64,000 nt of DNA from assembly GCA_951804985.1 (NCBI GenBank), contig OX638135.1, positions 40,061,117-40,125,116 on the forward strand. Reading direction: 5' to 3'. This stretch comes from Dryomyza anilis (taxonomy: Eukaryota > Arthropoda > Insecta > Diptera > Dryomyzidae). The position numbers and the translations under genes are program-made. Below, piece by piece: positions 52,140 to 63,353 of this stretch. Position 1 is the first letter of the stretch, and every line of letters starts with the position of its first letter. The notes below the pieces were generated by a model. That model was not told where the DNA came from and searched no databases. It saw only the letters and a list, made by a program, of their open reading frames with translations.

Positions 52140-54496
52140 AGATTGTTCGAATTTATTTAATATAAGTGATGTTTTCATTGCAGTACCTTGCGAGGCAGCT
52201 AAAAATGGAAGACTTATTTTATTAGTAGACTCAGGAGCAGATGCCAGTTTAGTAAAAGAAAGTGCGATGACAAATTTTCCATGTTTTAACAAAAATATTC
52301 AAAAGGATTTGAATGGAGCTTTTGGTGGTTGTGTTAGGACATTAGGAACCACCAAGGTCCAACACGGGAGCATAGGGTGCTTATGTTTAATGCTACACGT
52401 AGTGTCACTTGAACAAGGAGTACCAGCAGACGGAATAATCGGACGTGACAATTTATGGAATCGATCTATAATAAATGCGATAGATAAAACGATAACGTTC
52501 TTTGATATAGATAAAAATCATATTATGAAACTACCAATGAAAACACAGACAGAAATACAAAACATTTTTTACAACCAACAAATTAAAATTCAAGCGAGAA
52601 CCGCGAAAATAGTATCATTACCTTTAAAAACAAAAATTCCAATCGTATTAATACATAAGCAAGAAATTTCTCCAGGTGTATATTTAGGCGAAAGCCTATC
52701 AAATGTTAGCAAGAATAGAGTTTATGTTTCAATATTAAATGCTACAGAAAAAGAAATTCTAATAGACAACAAATTTAAACCAAAGTTTTCGAATTTTAAT
52801 CAGTATAAAGAATCGTATACAAAAAATTCTACAATAAATAGCGTAAATTCGGTAAATATAACAAATAGAATTAACAGATTGTTAAGGGAAATTAAAATTG
52901 ACGAAACTTTAAATAAAGACGAAATTACATCTTTACAAAATTTGTGTATTTCTTATCATGACGTTTTTCACTTAGATGGCGATGAATTAACATACACGCC
53001 AGCGCTTAAACATGAAATAACTACACAATGGAACCAACCACCAATTAATCACATACACATAGGGAAGAAATTAATAGACAAGTAGTAAAAATGTTAGATG
53101 ACGGCATTATATCTCCAAGCACCTCACCTTGGAATTCACCGTTATTGTTAGTACCAAAAAAGAGCAATAAGGACGGTAGCAAGAAATGGAGACTAGTAAT
53201 AGATTTTCGTAAACTAAATGATGTAACAATAAAACAAGTACTTCCGATTCCTCGTATAGACGAGATATTAGATCAGCTAGGGCATAGTAGATACTTTTCA
53301 ACATTGGATTTAGCAAGTGGTTATCATCAGGTCTTAGTAGATGAAAGAGATAAAGAAAAAACTGCTTTCAGTACGGGACTTGGACATTTTGAATTTAATA
53401 GAATGCCATTTGGTTTAACAGGTGCACCGGCCACTTTTCAAAGAATAATGAACCACATATTAACAGGTTTACAGGGTATCGATTGTTTTGTGTATCTTGA
53501 TGACATAGTTGTATATGGAAAAAATTTAAGCGAACATGAGCATAGATTAAGTAATGTATTACAGAAATTAAGGGAACATAATTTAAAATTAAATACCGAA
53601 AAATGTCAGTTTTTGCGTCGCGAAGTTGTATATTTAGGACATAAATGTTCGGAACTAGGTGCGCTGCCAGACCCCTCTAAGGTCGAATGCGTGAAAAATA
53701 TTCCGGTGCCAAGAAATAGAAAAGAAGTACAAGCATTTTTGGGATTAATTAATTATTACAGAAAATTCATAGGCAATATGGCCAAAATATCATTACCAAT
53801 TAATAATTTACTTAGAAACGACGTTAAATTTACATGGACAGACGATTGTCAAAATTCATTTATTAAATTAAAAGAATCAATAATTTCATCACCAATTCTC
53901 GCATATCCAGATTTTACGAAAACTTTTTTACTTACAACTGATGCAAGTAATGAAGCAATAGGCGCGGTACTGTCGCAAGGCGAAGTTGGAAGCGATAGAC
54001 CAGTCGCATTTGCGAGTAGGGCATTAAATGGGGCCGAAAAACGATACTCCACCATTGAAAAAGAATTTTTAGCTATTGTTTGGGCAACTAAGAATTTCAG
54101 AGCATACCTATTAGGGCGACCATTTAAAATTTTTACAGATCATCAGCCCCTAAATGGTATTGCAAACTTAAAAGATCAGACATCCCGCCTTGCGCGTTTC
54201 CGACATAAGTTGTCAGAATACGATTTTGAAATTATTTACAAACCAGGTAAAAAGAATTTGAACGCGGATGCTTTAAGCAGAATACCATATTTACAACCCG
54301 ATATTACAGCAGTACAAACACGTTCTAAAACTACACAAAATAAATTAGATCAACAAATTACAAAAACAAAGCCCCAAATTAGTACACCGGTCGTAGATGA
54401 AACAATTACAGATGCAAATAACGAAACAAATTCTGCACACTTATTAACTGATCCGGAAGAAATTAAAACGGTAATAAAAGATTTTCATGATTTTCA
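52140..54496 (+). pseudogene. pol: Errantivirus pol part 1 (protease, RT, RNase H)
   Basis: Protease motif LLVDSGADASLV is at about 52222. The frame breaks just before RT (near 53085). 53091-54500 is then a clean RT-RNase H frame with [69 protein letters not shown] and [12 protein letters not shown]. All catalytic Asp of RT are present. It ends at IKDFHDF where the LINE has inserted at the beginning of the integrase zinc region, so no complete Pol can be made. Confidence 0.88.
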
Positions 54497-54689
54497 GTAG
54501 CGTCAACGCACTTAAGGGGGACGGACGTGTCGTGTCGTCTCTTGTCTTTTTTAACGTGTTCCGTCCGTCGTTTAGTATAAATGTGTTTCAAAACTGTGTT
54601 TAATGTGCCCGCCCAACATAAGAAAAATAACGAAATAAAACAAAATTAAATTAAAACATAAACTAATAATAATTGACATAAAAAACTAA

Positions 54690-55529
54690 AAAGAAACACC
54701 AAATAAATAAAACAATAATAATTAAACAACAACAACCACATAATAGAACCTGTTTCGCGCTGCCTGCTGAGTTGCCGCACTCGCTGTTTTTGCAATTGCC
54801 GACGCAAAGGGCTTTTCTATGCTCTTTGCTGCAATTGCACAGGTTTGTTGACGTATCCCCTCCCTCCCCCATCCTACTCCACGCTACTAGCGCGCACGGT
54901 TGAGGCTGCAGTGAGTGCGTAATCTATGCTGTGGTGAAGGCATAACACTCACCACGGCTTGACTTACGCTCTCATTTGTTTGTTTCAACTGCTGCGCCTT
55001 GGTAGTATGTATGTCTGTTTTGAAGTTGCCCAGTAGAAAAAATGTCGCAAAAATTTCGCATAGATTTTTGCAACATTCGTGGGCTAAGGGCGAACTTTTT
55101 CTCGGTATAAAAGAAACACCAAATAAATAAAACAATAATAATTAAACAACAACAACCACATAATAGAACCTGTTTCGCGCTGCCTGCTGAGTTGCCGCAC
55201 TCGCTGTTTTTGCAATTGCCGACGCAAAGGGCTTTTCTATGCTCTTTGCTGCAATTGCACAGGTTTGTTGACGTATCCCCTCCCTCCCCCATCCTACTCC
55301 ACGCTACTAGCGCGCACGGTTGAGGCTGCAGTGAGTGCGTAATCTATGCTGTGGTGAAGGCATAACACTCACCACGGCTTGACTTACGCTCTCATTTGTT
55401 TGTTTCAACTGCTGCGCCTTGGTAGTATGTATGTCTGTTTTGAAGTTGCCCAGTAGAAAAAATGTCGCAAAAATTTCGCATAGATTTTTGCAACATTCGT
55501 GGGCTAAGGGCGAACTTTTTCTCGGTATA
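54690..55529 (+). repeat. 420-bp exact tandem duplication in the LINE 5' region
   Basis: 54690-55109 and 55110-55529 appear identical base for base. The unit covers most of the 5' UTR and the first 23 codons of the ORF, so an extra start codon and ORF fragment lie at 55042. The minus LINE copy has only one unit. Confidence 0.93.
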
Positions 55530-58350
55530 TGCGTATGTGTCCATCCATAGGCCACAAATAATGGCACTAGGTGAGACCCAGGTTAATGAGGGTGCAGATC
55601 CACTGGATTTTCATATACCTGATTATCACCTATTGCCATTATTCTCTGCCCATAGGGGCCTTGCTCTTTTTATCCGAAGTGACGTTGCGTATCAACTGCA
55701 GCAACAACATAGTGTGTCGGATAGCGAATTTAATACTATTTGGGTTAAATTCAAAATTCAAACACACATCATGCACTTGTGCTTTCTTTATAGGAGTCCG
55801 AATTTAGATAGGGTTTCCACCTGTAATAAGCTGGATGCCTTATCTGATTCGATCTCAAATATATTGGAGCAATTTCCAGGCAGTGAAATTGTTGATGCCG
55901 GCGATTTTAATGTGCACAACGCCACTTGGTTGAGCCACTCGGGTCTATCAACACAGGAGGGTTGTTATGTTGAGCTTTTTGCCGAGTGCAACCAACTCAC
56001 TCAAATGGTGAAGGAGCCGACGTATATTCCACGCGTCGGCGGGCAAAGCCCAAAAGTCCTAGACCTTTTTCTGACTTCACATCATGAAAAATATGATGTA
56101 AAAGTCCTTGCACCTCTTGGTAATTCCGACCACTGTACTGTTTCCGCTGAGTTTTCGTATTCTAGTTTACGCGCCTCTTCGATTAAAGCCCCGAAGAGGA
56201 ATGTATGGCTTTATGAAAAAGCAAATTGGGTTGCGTTAAATGATTTTTTTCGCAATTTTAATTGGAAATTGTGTTTCGCTGACAGAGACATAAATGCTGC
56301 GGCTTTAATGGTACAAAATATTATTTTATTAGGTATGCGGTCCTTCATACCTTCTAAAAAAATTAGCATTAAACCTAAGGACCACTCTTGGTTTAATGAG
56401 ACTTGCAGGATTGCAGTCAGGTCGAAAGAGGAAGCCTTTCAGACTTGGCGTTCTAACAAGAATGCTGATACTGAAAGACTTCGTATACAGGCTAGGAATC
56501 GCTGTAGTGCCGTGATCTCGCGCGAAAAGTTTCTTCACGAACAAAACGCGCGCAAAAAAGTCCTACTCTATCACAGGGGTAGTAAAAATTTCTGGTCATT
56601 TGTAAAAAGGGTGAAGAATCAGACGACATCGTCTACTCCAACTCTTAGTATGAATGGCCAGACCTTCACTGACCCGGTTGATAAAGCTAATCTCTTGGCA
56701 GAATTATTTGCAAATAATTCAACGCTCCCAGATAGTAATCAACCACTGCCTGTCGTCGATTTTGTTTCTTCTGCAATGCCGGAGATACATTTTCGAACTC
56801 GGGCAGTTAAAAAGGTTTTAGAAAACCTCAACATTAACAAAGCCTCTGGGCCAGATGGCATATCTGCCCATGTGTTGAAGAAGTGCGCGTCAACGCTGGC
56901 TTGTCCGTTGCGTAACCTTTTCAACATCTCCTACACGACAGGAGTTTTTCCATCTTGTTGGAAGGTTGCCAATGTCCAGCCAGTTCCGAAAAAGGGCGAG
57001 GCCACGAACCCTGCCAATTACCGACCCATTGCAATATGCTCTGCACTCTCCAAGGTAATGGAGAGCGTAATTAACTTCCACTTTGTGAACTATCTTGAGC
57101 ACAACGAATTGCTCAGTGACCGACAATACGGTTTCCGTAGGACCAGATCCACAGGTGACTTGATGGCGGTCCTCTCCGAAAAGTGGAATAATTGTGTTCA
57201 CCTTTTCGGGGAGAGCAAGGCTGTTGCTCTTGATATCTCCAAGGCTTTTGATCGAGTGTGGCATAAAGCCCTCGTTTCAAAACTAATTGCATATGGTGTT
57301 GGTGAATCTTTTACTCGATGGATATCGAGTTTTCTCCAGGGTCGTTCAATACGAGTTGCGATGGATGGTGTTCTTTCGGAACAACATTTCATCAATTCTG
57401 GAGTTCCGCAGGGTTCCGTCCTATCCCCGTCCCTATTTCTGGTATTTATCAATGACCTTCTGTCATTGACCCAGAACCCAATCCATTCCTTTGCAGATGA
57501 TAGCAACATTTGCCATTCATACTCGTTCAAAAAGCGCCCAACCTCTTTGGAGATTGAGAGTAAAAGACGCACTATGAATAACACACTCAATGATGACCTT
57601 AAAACAATCTCCGAGTGGGATCTTGCAAATAGAGTTGATTTTAATGCACGCAAGACCCAATGTTGTCTGTTATCTCACAAAAGAATGGATTCAACCCTAC
57701 CTCCCCTTAATATGGGTGCTGTGGATATTGCAGAGTCAGCTGCTCTTGACGTTCTGGGCATATCAATTCAATGTGATCTCCGTTGGAATGATCACATATT
57801 TGACGTGTCGAAAGAGGCGGCCAAGTGCCTCGGTTTTTTAAAACGGTGTAAGACATACTTCACTCCTGCTGACTTGCGCACTGTTTACACCACCTATATT
57901 CGGCCTAAGATGGAATACAATTCGCACATATGGGCAGGGGCTTCAAAATCTTCTTTGGAGTTCCTGGATCGAATCCAACAGCGTGCAATATATTTAATAG
58001 GGGATGAAAATATTTCATCCTCTATTGGTTCTCTTGAGCACCGAAGGACCGTAGGGTGTGTAAGCCTGTTCTATAGGTATTACAATGGTAAGTGTTCGAG
58101 GGAAATACATGGCCTGATTCCACCAGGTCGTGTGTCCTCTAGTTCTACTCGGGCATCGAACCAAGCCCACCCCTTCGTAGTTCACTCGGCTCTCAATAGA
58201 ACCACGCATTACCGAGAGAATTCGTTCTTCAGTCGCACGATACGTTTGTGGAACAATCTCCCTGCGTCTGTTTTTCCCGACATTTTTGATATTGGCAAGT
58301 TCAAAACAAACATTCACCGACACTACTCCATCTTTCCACCCTCCATATAA
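55462..58350 (+). CDS. LINE endonuclease-reverse transcriptase, intact, 962 residues
   Basis: The N-terminal domain (residues 1-230) is an AP-endonuclease type: NIRGLRAN, GETQVNEG, AGDFNVHN and NSDHCTVSAEF. RT (about 430-700) shows NKASGPDGI, KKGEATNPANYRPIA, QYGFRRTRST, LDISKAFDRVWH, SGVPQGSVLSPSLF and the active site FADDSN. A C-terminal region (LKRCKTYFTPADLRTVYTTY) precedes the stop. All catalytic residues I can name are present. It would nick target DNA and prime cDNA synthesis from it. No separate ORF1 with zinc knuckles is visible upstream; single-ORF LINEs exist, or ORF1 has been lost. The start at 55462 is the first Met of the second duplicated unit. The gene is possibly active. Confidence 0.88.
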   Translation: MSQKFRIDFCNIRGLRANFFSVYAYVSIHRPQIMALGETQVNEGADPLDFHIPDYHLLPLFSAHRGLALFIRSDVAYQLQQQHSVSDSEFNTIWVKFKIQTHIMHLCFLYRSPNLDRVSTCNKLDALSDSISNILEQFPGSEIVDAGDFNVHNATWLSHSGLSTQEGCYVELFAECNQLTQMVKEPTYIPRVGGQSPKVLDLFLTSHHEKYDVKVLAPLGNSDHCTVSAEFSYSSLRASSIKAPKRNVWLYEKANWVALNDFFRNFNWKLCFADRDINAAALMVQNIILLGMRSFIPSKKISIKPKDHSWFNETCRIAVRSKEEAFQTWRSNKNADTERLRIQARNRCSAVISREKFLHEQNARKKVLLYHRGSKNFWSFVKRVKNQTTSSTPTLSMNGQTFTDPVDKANLLAELFANNSTLPDSNQPLPVVDFVSSAMPEIHFRTRAVKKVLENLNINKASGPDGISAHVLKKCASTLACPLRNLFNISYTTGVFPSCWKVANVQPVPKKGEATNPANYRPIAICSALSKVMESVINFHFVNYLEHNELLSDRQYGFRRTRSTGDLMAVLSEKWNNCVHLFGESKAVALDISKAFDRVWHKALVSKLIAYGVGESFTRWISSFLQGRSIRVAMDGVLSEQHFINSGVPQGSVLSPSLFLVFINDLLSLTQNPIHSFADDSNICHSYSFKKRPTSLEIESKRRTMNNTLNDDLKTISEWDLANRVDFNARKTQCCLLSHKRMDSTLPPLNMGAVDIAESAALDVLGISIQCDLRWNDHIFDVSKEAAKCLGFLKRCKTYFTPADLRTVYTTYIRPKMEYNSHIWAGASKSSLEFLDRIQQRAIYLIGDENISSSIGSLEHRRTVGCVSLFYRYYNGKCSREIHGLIPPGRVSSSSTRASNQAHPFVVHSALNRTTHYRENSFFSRTIRLWNNLPASVFPDIFDIGKFKTNIHRHYSIFPPSI

Positions 58351-58444
58351 CCTATCATCCCTTCTTACGATCAACACTGTGCATTGCATGAATAGGGGGC
58401 ATCCCCTGAGCGTTGGTTAAATTGTAAAAAAAAAAAAAAAAAAA

Positions 58445-59406
58445 CATATTTTAGAATCAGAAGACAATTTAAGTGGAAAGGTATGCAGAAACAAATAAAA
58501 GATTACGTAAAAAATTGTTCAAAATGCCAAGTAAATAAAAGTTTTAGGCTTACAAAAATGCCAATGGTCCTAACTGATACGCCAGTGAGACCATTTGATA
58601 AAGTATACATGGATCTTGTAGGAATTTTACCAGAAACTATCTCTGGAAATAAATATATATTAACATTTCAAGATTATTTTTTCAAAATATATGTGTTGCG
58701 TAGCTATACCGGACGCAGAAGCAAGCACTGTAGCGAAAGCATTTTATGACGAAATCATTACGCGCTTAAATATTCCAAAAGTATTAGTTACCGACAATGG
58801 TTCAAATTTCGTCTCTAAATTGTTTTCAGATACATGTAAATTGTTATTACGCCATATCATCCACAAGCTAATGGATCTTTGGAAAGAAGCCATCGACCAT
58901 TAGCAGAATATTTGCGAAGTTTTGCAAAAGAAGATGGGTCAAACTGTGACCAATGGTTAAATTCGGCAATGCACGTGCACAATAACACAGTACATATGTC
59001 AACAGGGCAAACCGCTTTCCGTACTTTATATGGGTTTGATTTTGATATGCCCACTAATCTAAAACGTAAATGTTCACCAGTTTATAATACTGATGATTAC
59101 AACAAATTATTAAAATATCAGATTCAACGCACACATGAAATAGTGAGACAAAATCAAGATAAAGCAAAAGAAAAATCTAAACAAAGCTATGACAGCGCAT
59201 TACACCCAAAAATATTTAAAGTAGGCGATAAAATATTATTAAAAAATCAAAATAGAAAGAATAAATTTTCTCCCATATGGGTAGGACCCTATGAGGTACT
59301 TTCGGTAGTAAGTCCTGTAACGACAATGATTTCCATCAAAGGAAAAGGGAAAAAATTCCATAACAACCTATTAAAAACATATAATTTTGAAGTTTTACAC
59401 AATTAA
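58445..59406 (+). pseudogene. pol: Errantivirus pol part 2 (integrase)
   Basis: It resumes after the LINE poly(A) with QFKWKGMQKQIKDYVKNCSK. Relative to the uninterrupted sister, about 33 bp including part of the zinc region are missing. The catalytic core has VYMDLVGILPE and VTDNGSNFVSKLF with two frame slips (about 58680 and 58845), then MERSHRPLAEYL where the Glu is kept. The C-terminal frame 58879-59406 has a typical GPY/F-type ending (PIWVGPYEVLSVV). Confidence 0.85.
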
Positions 59407-60787
59407 ATAAATAAATGTAAAGAAATAAATAACTAAACCAATAGTTCATGATGATCATAAATCGTAATCATGTTAGAATGAAATGCATACTATTGCAAAC
59501 AACAATATAAGGTAAAGAAATGCCGCGTTAATAAGAATTTTTTTTTAGGAATATGTTTTTAAATCTTAATCAAATAAATAAGTGCATGAGGGAATAGCTA
59601 CGTATTAATTTTAAAAGGTTACTAGCATTAAATAATGTATTAAAAAATTTGTAATGAATAAAGGAATAAAGTGATTTACAAGATTATATTAGATAATTAT
59701 TAAGCAAAGATTTCAGTACGAATTAGCAAAAGAAATAAAATATACATTGCCACTATATTTGAGATAGGTCAGCACCTCAATTTCATTGTCAAGGGCATTG
59801 TCAATCGAAACAAATGAAAGAAAGATCGTTGTACTTGAAATACAGATAGACGTAAGCGGAGCACAAACTGAAGGGGAGCACAGATATAAGTGAGGAGCTT
59901 AGGTATAGTTATAAGTGATAAAATGCAATTCAGCGTTTTGCATGAACCACTGCACTAATGGACTGAAAATGAAACGAGATACGTTAATGCAGAGACAAAA
60001 ACAAACAAACTAGCAAACGTTTTAACCAAAATCATTTAACGGTCATACAAAATATATATATATGTACGTATTGAATGTACCAAAGTTGTTATGCAAAAGA
60101 AAGATTGAAAATACTGTCATATATCAAGCATATTTAAATTAATAAATTAGTGCATGAATAAATAGCTAAGTATTTTTGAAAATGACTAGCATTGAGTCAT
60201 GTGGTAATGAAATATTATGGAAAAATTAAAGATTTCTAAAGTACATGTACATTTTATTAAATGTAATAAATGAAATGTTCAATATAAACATACAATGAAG
60301 ATATTAAATTTGAATATTCTATATAAATTAAAAATGATGTTAAATTAAATTAAGTATGAAGTTATAGTAAACAAGTAATAAGTATTTTAATAATAATCCT
60401 GATTCTGCAAATGTACTCCAACCACGACGAATCACAAAGAAGTAAAACATGCACGAAGAAGAACAACAAGCAAACCACCAAACAATAAAAATTAACGTTA
60501 AATACAATATGCTAAAATTTTAATTGCCATAGAAGGTCGTTTAATTTTGTTGGGAAAAGGTCTGAAATGGTAATGTAATGTAATGAAGTACAAAAGAAGA
60601 ATGATAAAACGACATGTGAGAGTTATGGCGCGGACGACAACAATCAATACATGTTTAATTAAGAGAAAGGAGCTACCCTATGGATATGGATGTAGAAGTT
60701 TGACAAATCAGCAAAGAAAGTTGGAACTATTTTATCATAATAATGCAACAACATTTTACATCTTATATATCCTATTAATATAATAAA
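59407..60787. other. Post-pol region of the plus-strand errantivirus
   Basis: No ORF of interest. 59745-59945 resembles 25790-25980 of the sister element in reverse. No env, and no match to the antisense gene of the sister. Confidence 0.6.
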
Positions 60788-61245
60788 TCTGTTTGTTCGT
60801 TTGTACGTTTGTACGTTTGTTCCTTGAAATTTTTACCACAGATGCGGTATGGTCTGGAAGGAATGATAGGCTATATATGGGCGGGATTGGACAAAGAGGC
60901 GTGGCACCTCCCATACAAACTAAACTTTCAATACGATATAACTCGGCACTTTCACCAGCTACGAACATGAAACAAAAAACTCAAATACAAAAAAAAAAAA
61001 TAAAAACAAAAAAACAAAAGCACAAAACAAAACAAAAGCAAAAATACAAAAACAAAAGCAATCACTTTTGTTCCGCTTCTCCGTCTAAACCGCTGATCCG
61101 ATTGTCTTGAAATTTTTACCACAGATGCGGTATGGTCTGGAAGGAATGATAGGCTATATATGGGCGGGATTGGGCAAAGAGGCGTGGCACCTCCCATGCA
61201 ACCTAAACACGATATAACTCGGCACTTTCACCAGCAACGAACATA

Positions 61246-62302
61246 AAAACTCACCACACTAAAACTCACCACACTAAAACTCACCACACAAAAACTCACC
61301 ACACTAAAACTCACCACACTTAAACTCACCACACTAAAACTCACCACACTAAAACTCACCACACAAAAATTCAACACACTAAAATTCACCACACCAAAAA
61401 TTACCACACTAAAACTCACCACACTAAAACTCACCACACTAAAACTCACCACACAAAAACTCACCACACTAAAACTCACCACACTAAAACTCACCACACT
61501 AAAACTCACCACACTTAAACTCACCACACTAAAACTCACCACACTTAAACCCACCACACAAAAATTCAACACACTAAAATTCACCACACTAAAACTCACC
61601 ACACTTAAACTCACCACACTTAAACTCACCACACTATAACTCACCACACTTAAACTCACCACACAAAAATTCACCACACTAAAACCCACCACACTAAAAC
61701 TCACCACACAAAAATTCAACACACTAAAATTCGCCACACTTTAACTCACCACACTAAAATTTTACCGCACTAAAACTCACCACACTAAAATTTCACCACA
61801 TTAAAATTCACCACTTTTAAACTCACCACATTAAAGCTCACTACACTCAAATTTCGATACACTAAAACTCACCGCACTAAAATTCACCACACTAAAACCC
61901 ACCACACTATAATTAACCACACTAAAACTCACCACACTAAAATTCACTACACTAAAACTCACCACAATAAAATTCATCACATTAAAATTCATCACACTAA
62001 AACTCACCACAATAAAATTCACCACACAAACACCCTACACTAAAATACGCCACACTAAAACACGCCGCATTAAAATTCACCACACTAAAACCCACCACAC
62101 TATAATTGACCACACTAAAACTCACCAGACATAAAAACATCACACTTAAACTCACCACACTCAAATTCACTACACTAAAACTCACCACACTAAAACTCAC
62201 CACACCAAAATTAACCACAATTAAACTCACCATTCCAAAATTCACCACATCTAAACTCACCACACCGAAACTTACTACATTAAAACCCACCACACTAAAA
62301 CT
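61246..62302 (+). repeat. 15-bp minisatellite, about 70 copies
   Basis: The unit is AAAACTCACCACACT, with variants such as AAAATTCACCACACT, TTAAACTCACC and ATAACTCACC. The 15-bp period keeps a frame open on the minus strand and produces an FSVVS pentapeptide repeat ORF that is not a credible gene. Confidence 0.95.
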
Positions 62303-62460
62303 TCTACTGGGAAAAACTTTACGGGGAAGAATTCTACGGGAAAGAATTCTACCGGGAACAATTCTACCGGGATGAATTCTACGTTGAGAATTCTACGGGA
62401 AAGCGTTCTATGTGGATTTTACGGGGAAGATTTCTACTGGGAATAATTCTGCGGAGAAGC
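62303..62460 (+). repeat. Second 15-bp minisatellite, about ten copies
   Basis: The unit is close to GGGAAGAATTCTACG and degrades to the right. It has the same 15-bp period as the preceding array but an unrelated sequence, and it also lies inside the Helitron. Confidence 0.85.
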
Positions 62461-62648
62461 GCAGTCTGAGAAAAAATTGTCTTTGTTTTGGCGGAGAATT
62501 ATTTGGTTACCACATTTATAAAACCAATAAAAAAATTTCAACAGCTAAGCACGGGCCCCACATATATATGTTTTTTATATTAATAAAATCGCTCCATATT
62601 TTTGGATTCAGAAAATCTTGGCACGAGTCGTGCACGGGTCCAGCTAGT

Positions 62649-63353
62649 ACTAAATAAAAGATGACAATTTTATCGCTCAAAGAACACGCTAACATTATGT
62701 AAATAAGTTGAAGTAGCTATTCCATATACACTTATTTAGCTGTCAATGCGAACCTGATTACAAAAATAAATTTAACAAATCAACAAAGTTACCACAATTA
62801 CACTAAATCACACACGCTTCAACAAATGAACACAATTTCTTAAACAATTTTGAAGAAGACGAATATTAAAAACGATAAGAACCAAGAATATACGTATTCG
62901 AATATTGTTACAACAAGTGAAATATAATAGTACAACAACGTCAAACTAACAAAACAACAACATCTACGTATAAATAAAAATTACAATTACTGAAGATGAC
63001 AATTCCGCTAGAACAACTATCGAACAAGAAAATTTCTCAAAACATTTAAAGAAGACAAATCCGTATTAATATTCAGAAATATAAAATTACAAAATTATCA
63101 ATTTTAGAATCTGCTCTCAACAAAGTACGATTTAATTTGGCTGAAAAACAACGCAACATAGAAGACATCAAATTTTAATTTAAAATCATTAAATTTGAAA
63201 TTATTTATCTCCACTAGGTAATATACAATTGTTTATTTTTAAAAATAAAATAATCTACACTATAAGAATTTTATCAAGATATTAACAATGTAAAAGAAAA
63301 AACTATTATTATTTAATTAATAATAATTTTTTCTTAAAATAAGGGGGGAAGAA
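62649..63353. other. 3' region of the plus-strand errantivirus, non-coding
   Basis: AT-rich with no env frame. It ends in the polypurine tract. Confidence 0.6.
63337..63353 (+). promoter_or_regulatory. Polypurine tract
   Basis: AAATAAGGGGGGAAGAA immediately before the 3' LTR, identical in form to that of the minus-strand relative. Confidence 0.88.

Larger units (their letters stand above)
54497..58444 (+). mobile_element. Full-length LINE (jockey/CR1-like)
   Basis: Starts GTAGCGTCAACGCACTTAAG, the same 5' end as the minus copy (35798), and ends in an A19 tail (58426-58444). The 5' UTR is about 965 bp including a 420-bp tandem duplication. There is one long ORF. The 3' UTR is about 75 bp. 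No target duplication is visible. Compared with the sister errantivirus the insertion removed about 33 bp of target. Confidence 0.9.
60788..62648 (+). mobile_element. Non-autonomous Helitron carrying minisatellites
   Basis: The 3' end is a short hairpin (GCACGAGTCGTGC) followed 11 bp later by the terminal CTAGT at 62644-62648, the classical Helitron 3' signature. The proposed 5' end is TCTGTTTGTTCG at 60788 after an A. Inside are two direct copies of a 140-bp unit (60823-60968, 61106-61245) with GGTATGGTCTGGAAGGAATG and GGCGTGGCACCTCCCAT, an A-rich interlude and two minisatellites. No Rep/helicase gene. The 3' end is well supported, the exact 5' end less so. Confidence 0.72.

Noticed and set aside
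54663..55567. Cys-rich minus-strand ORFs (MGEGGDTSTNL type), also near 35389
   Set aside because: They occur in LINE 5' UTR, and repeat only because the UTR is duplicated.
56329..58389. Several minus-strand ORFs opposite the LINE
   Set aside because: They are shadows of the intact plus-strand LINE frame.
61228..62025. Long minus-strand ORFs coding for FSVVS repeats
   Set aside because: They arise only because the 15-bp minisatellite has a period divisible by three.
61246..62302. CRISPR-like array
   Set aside because: Repeat and spacer are not distinct: it is a plain 15-bp tandem repeat in eukaryotic DNA.
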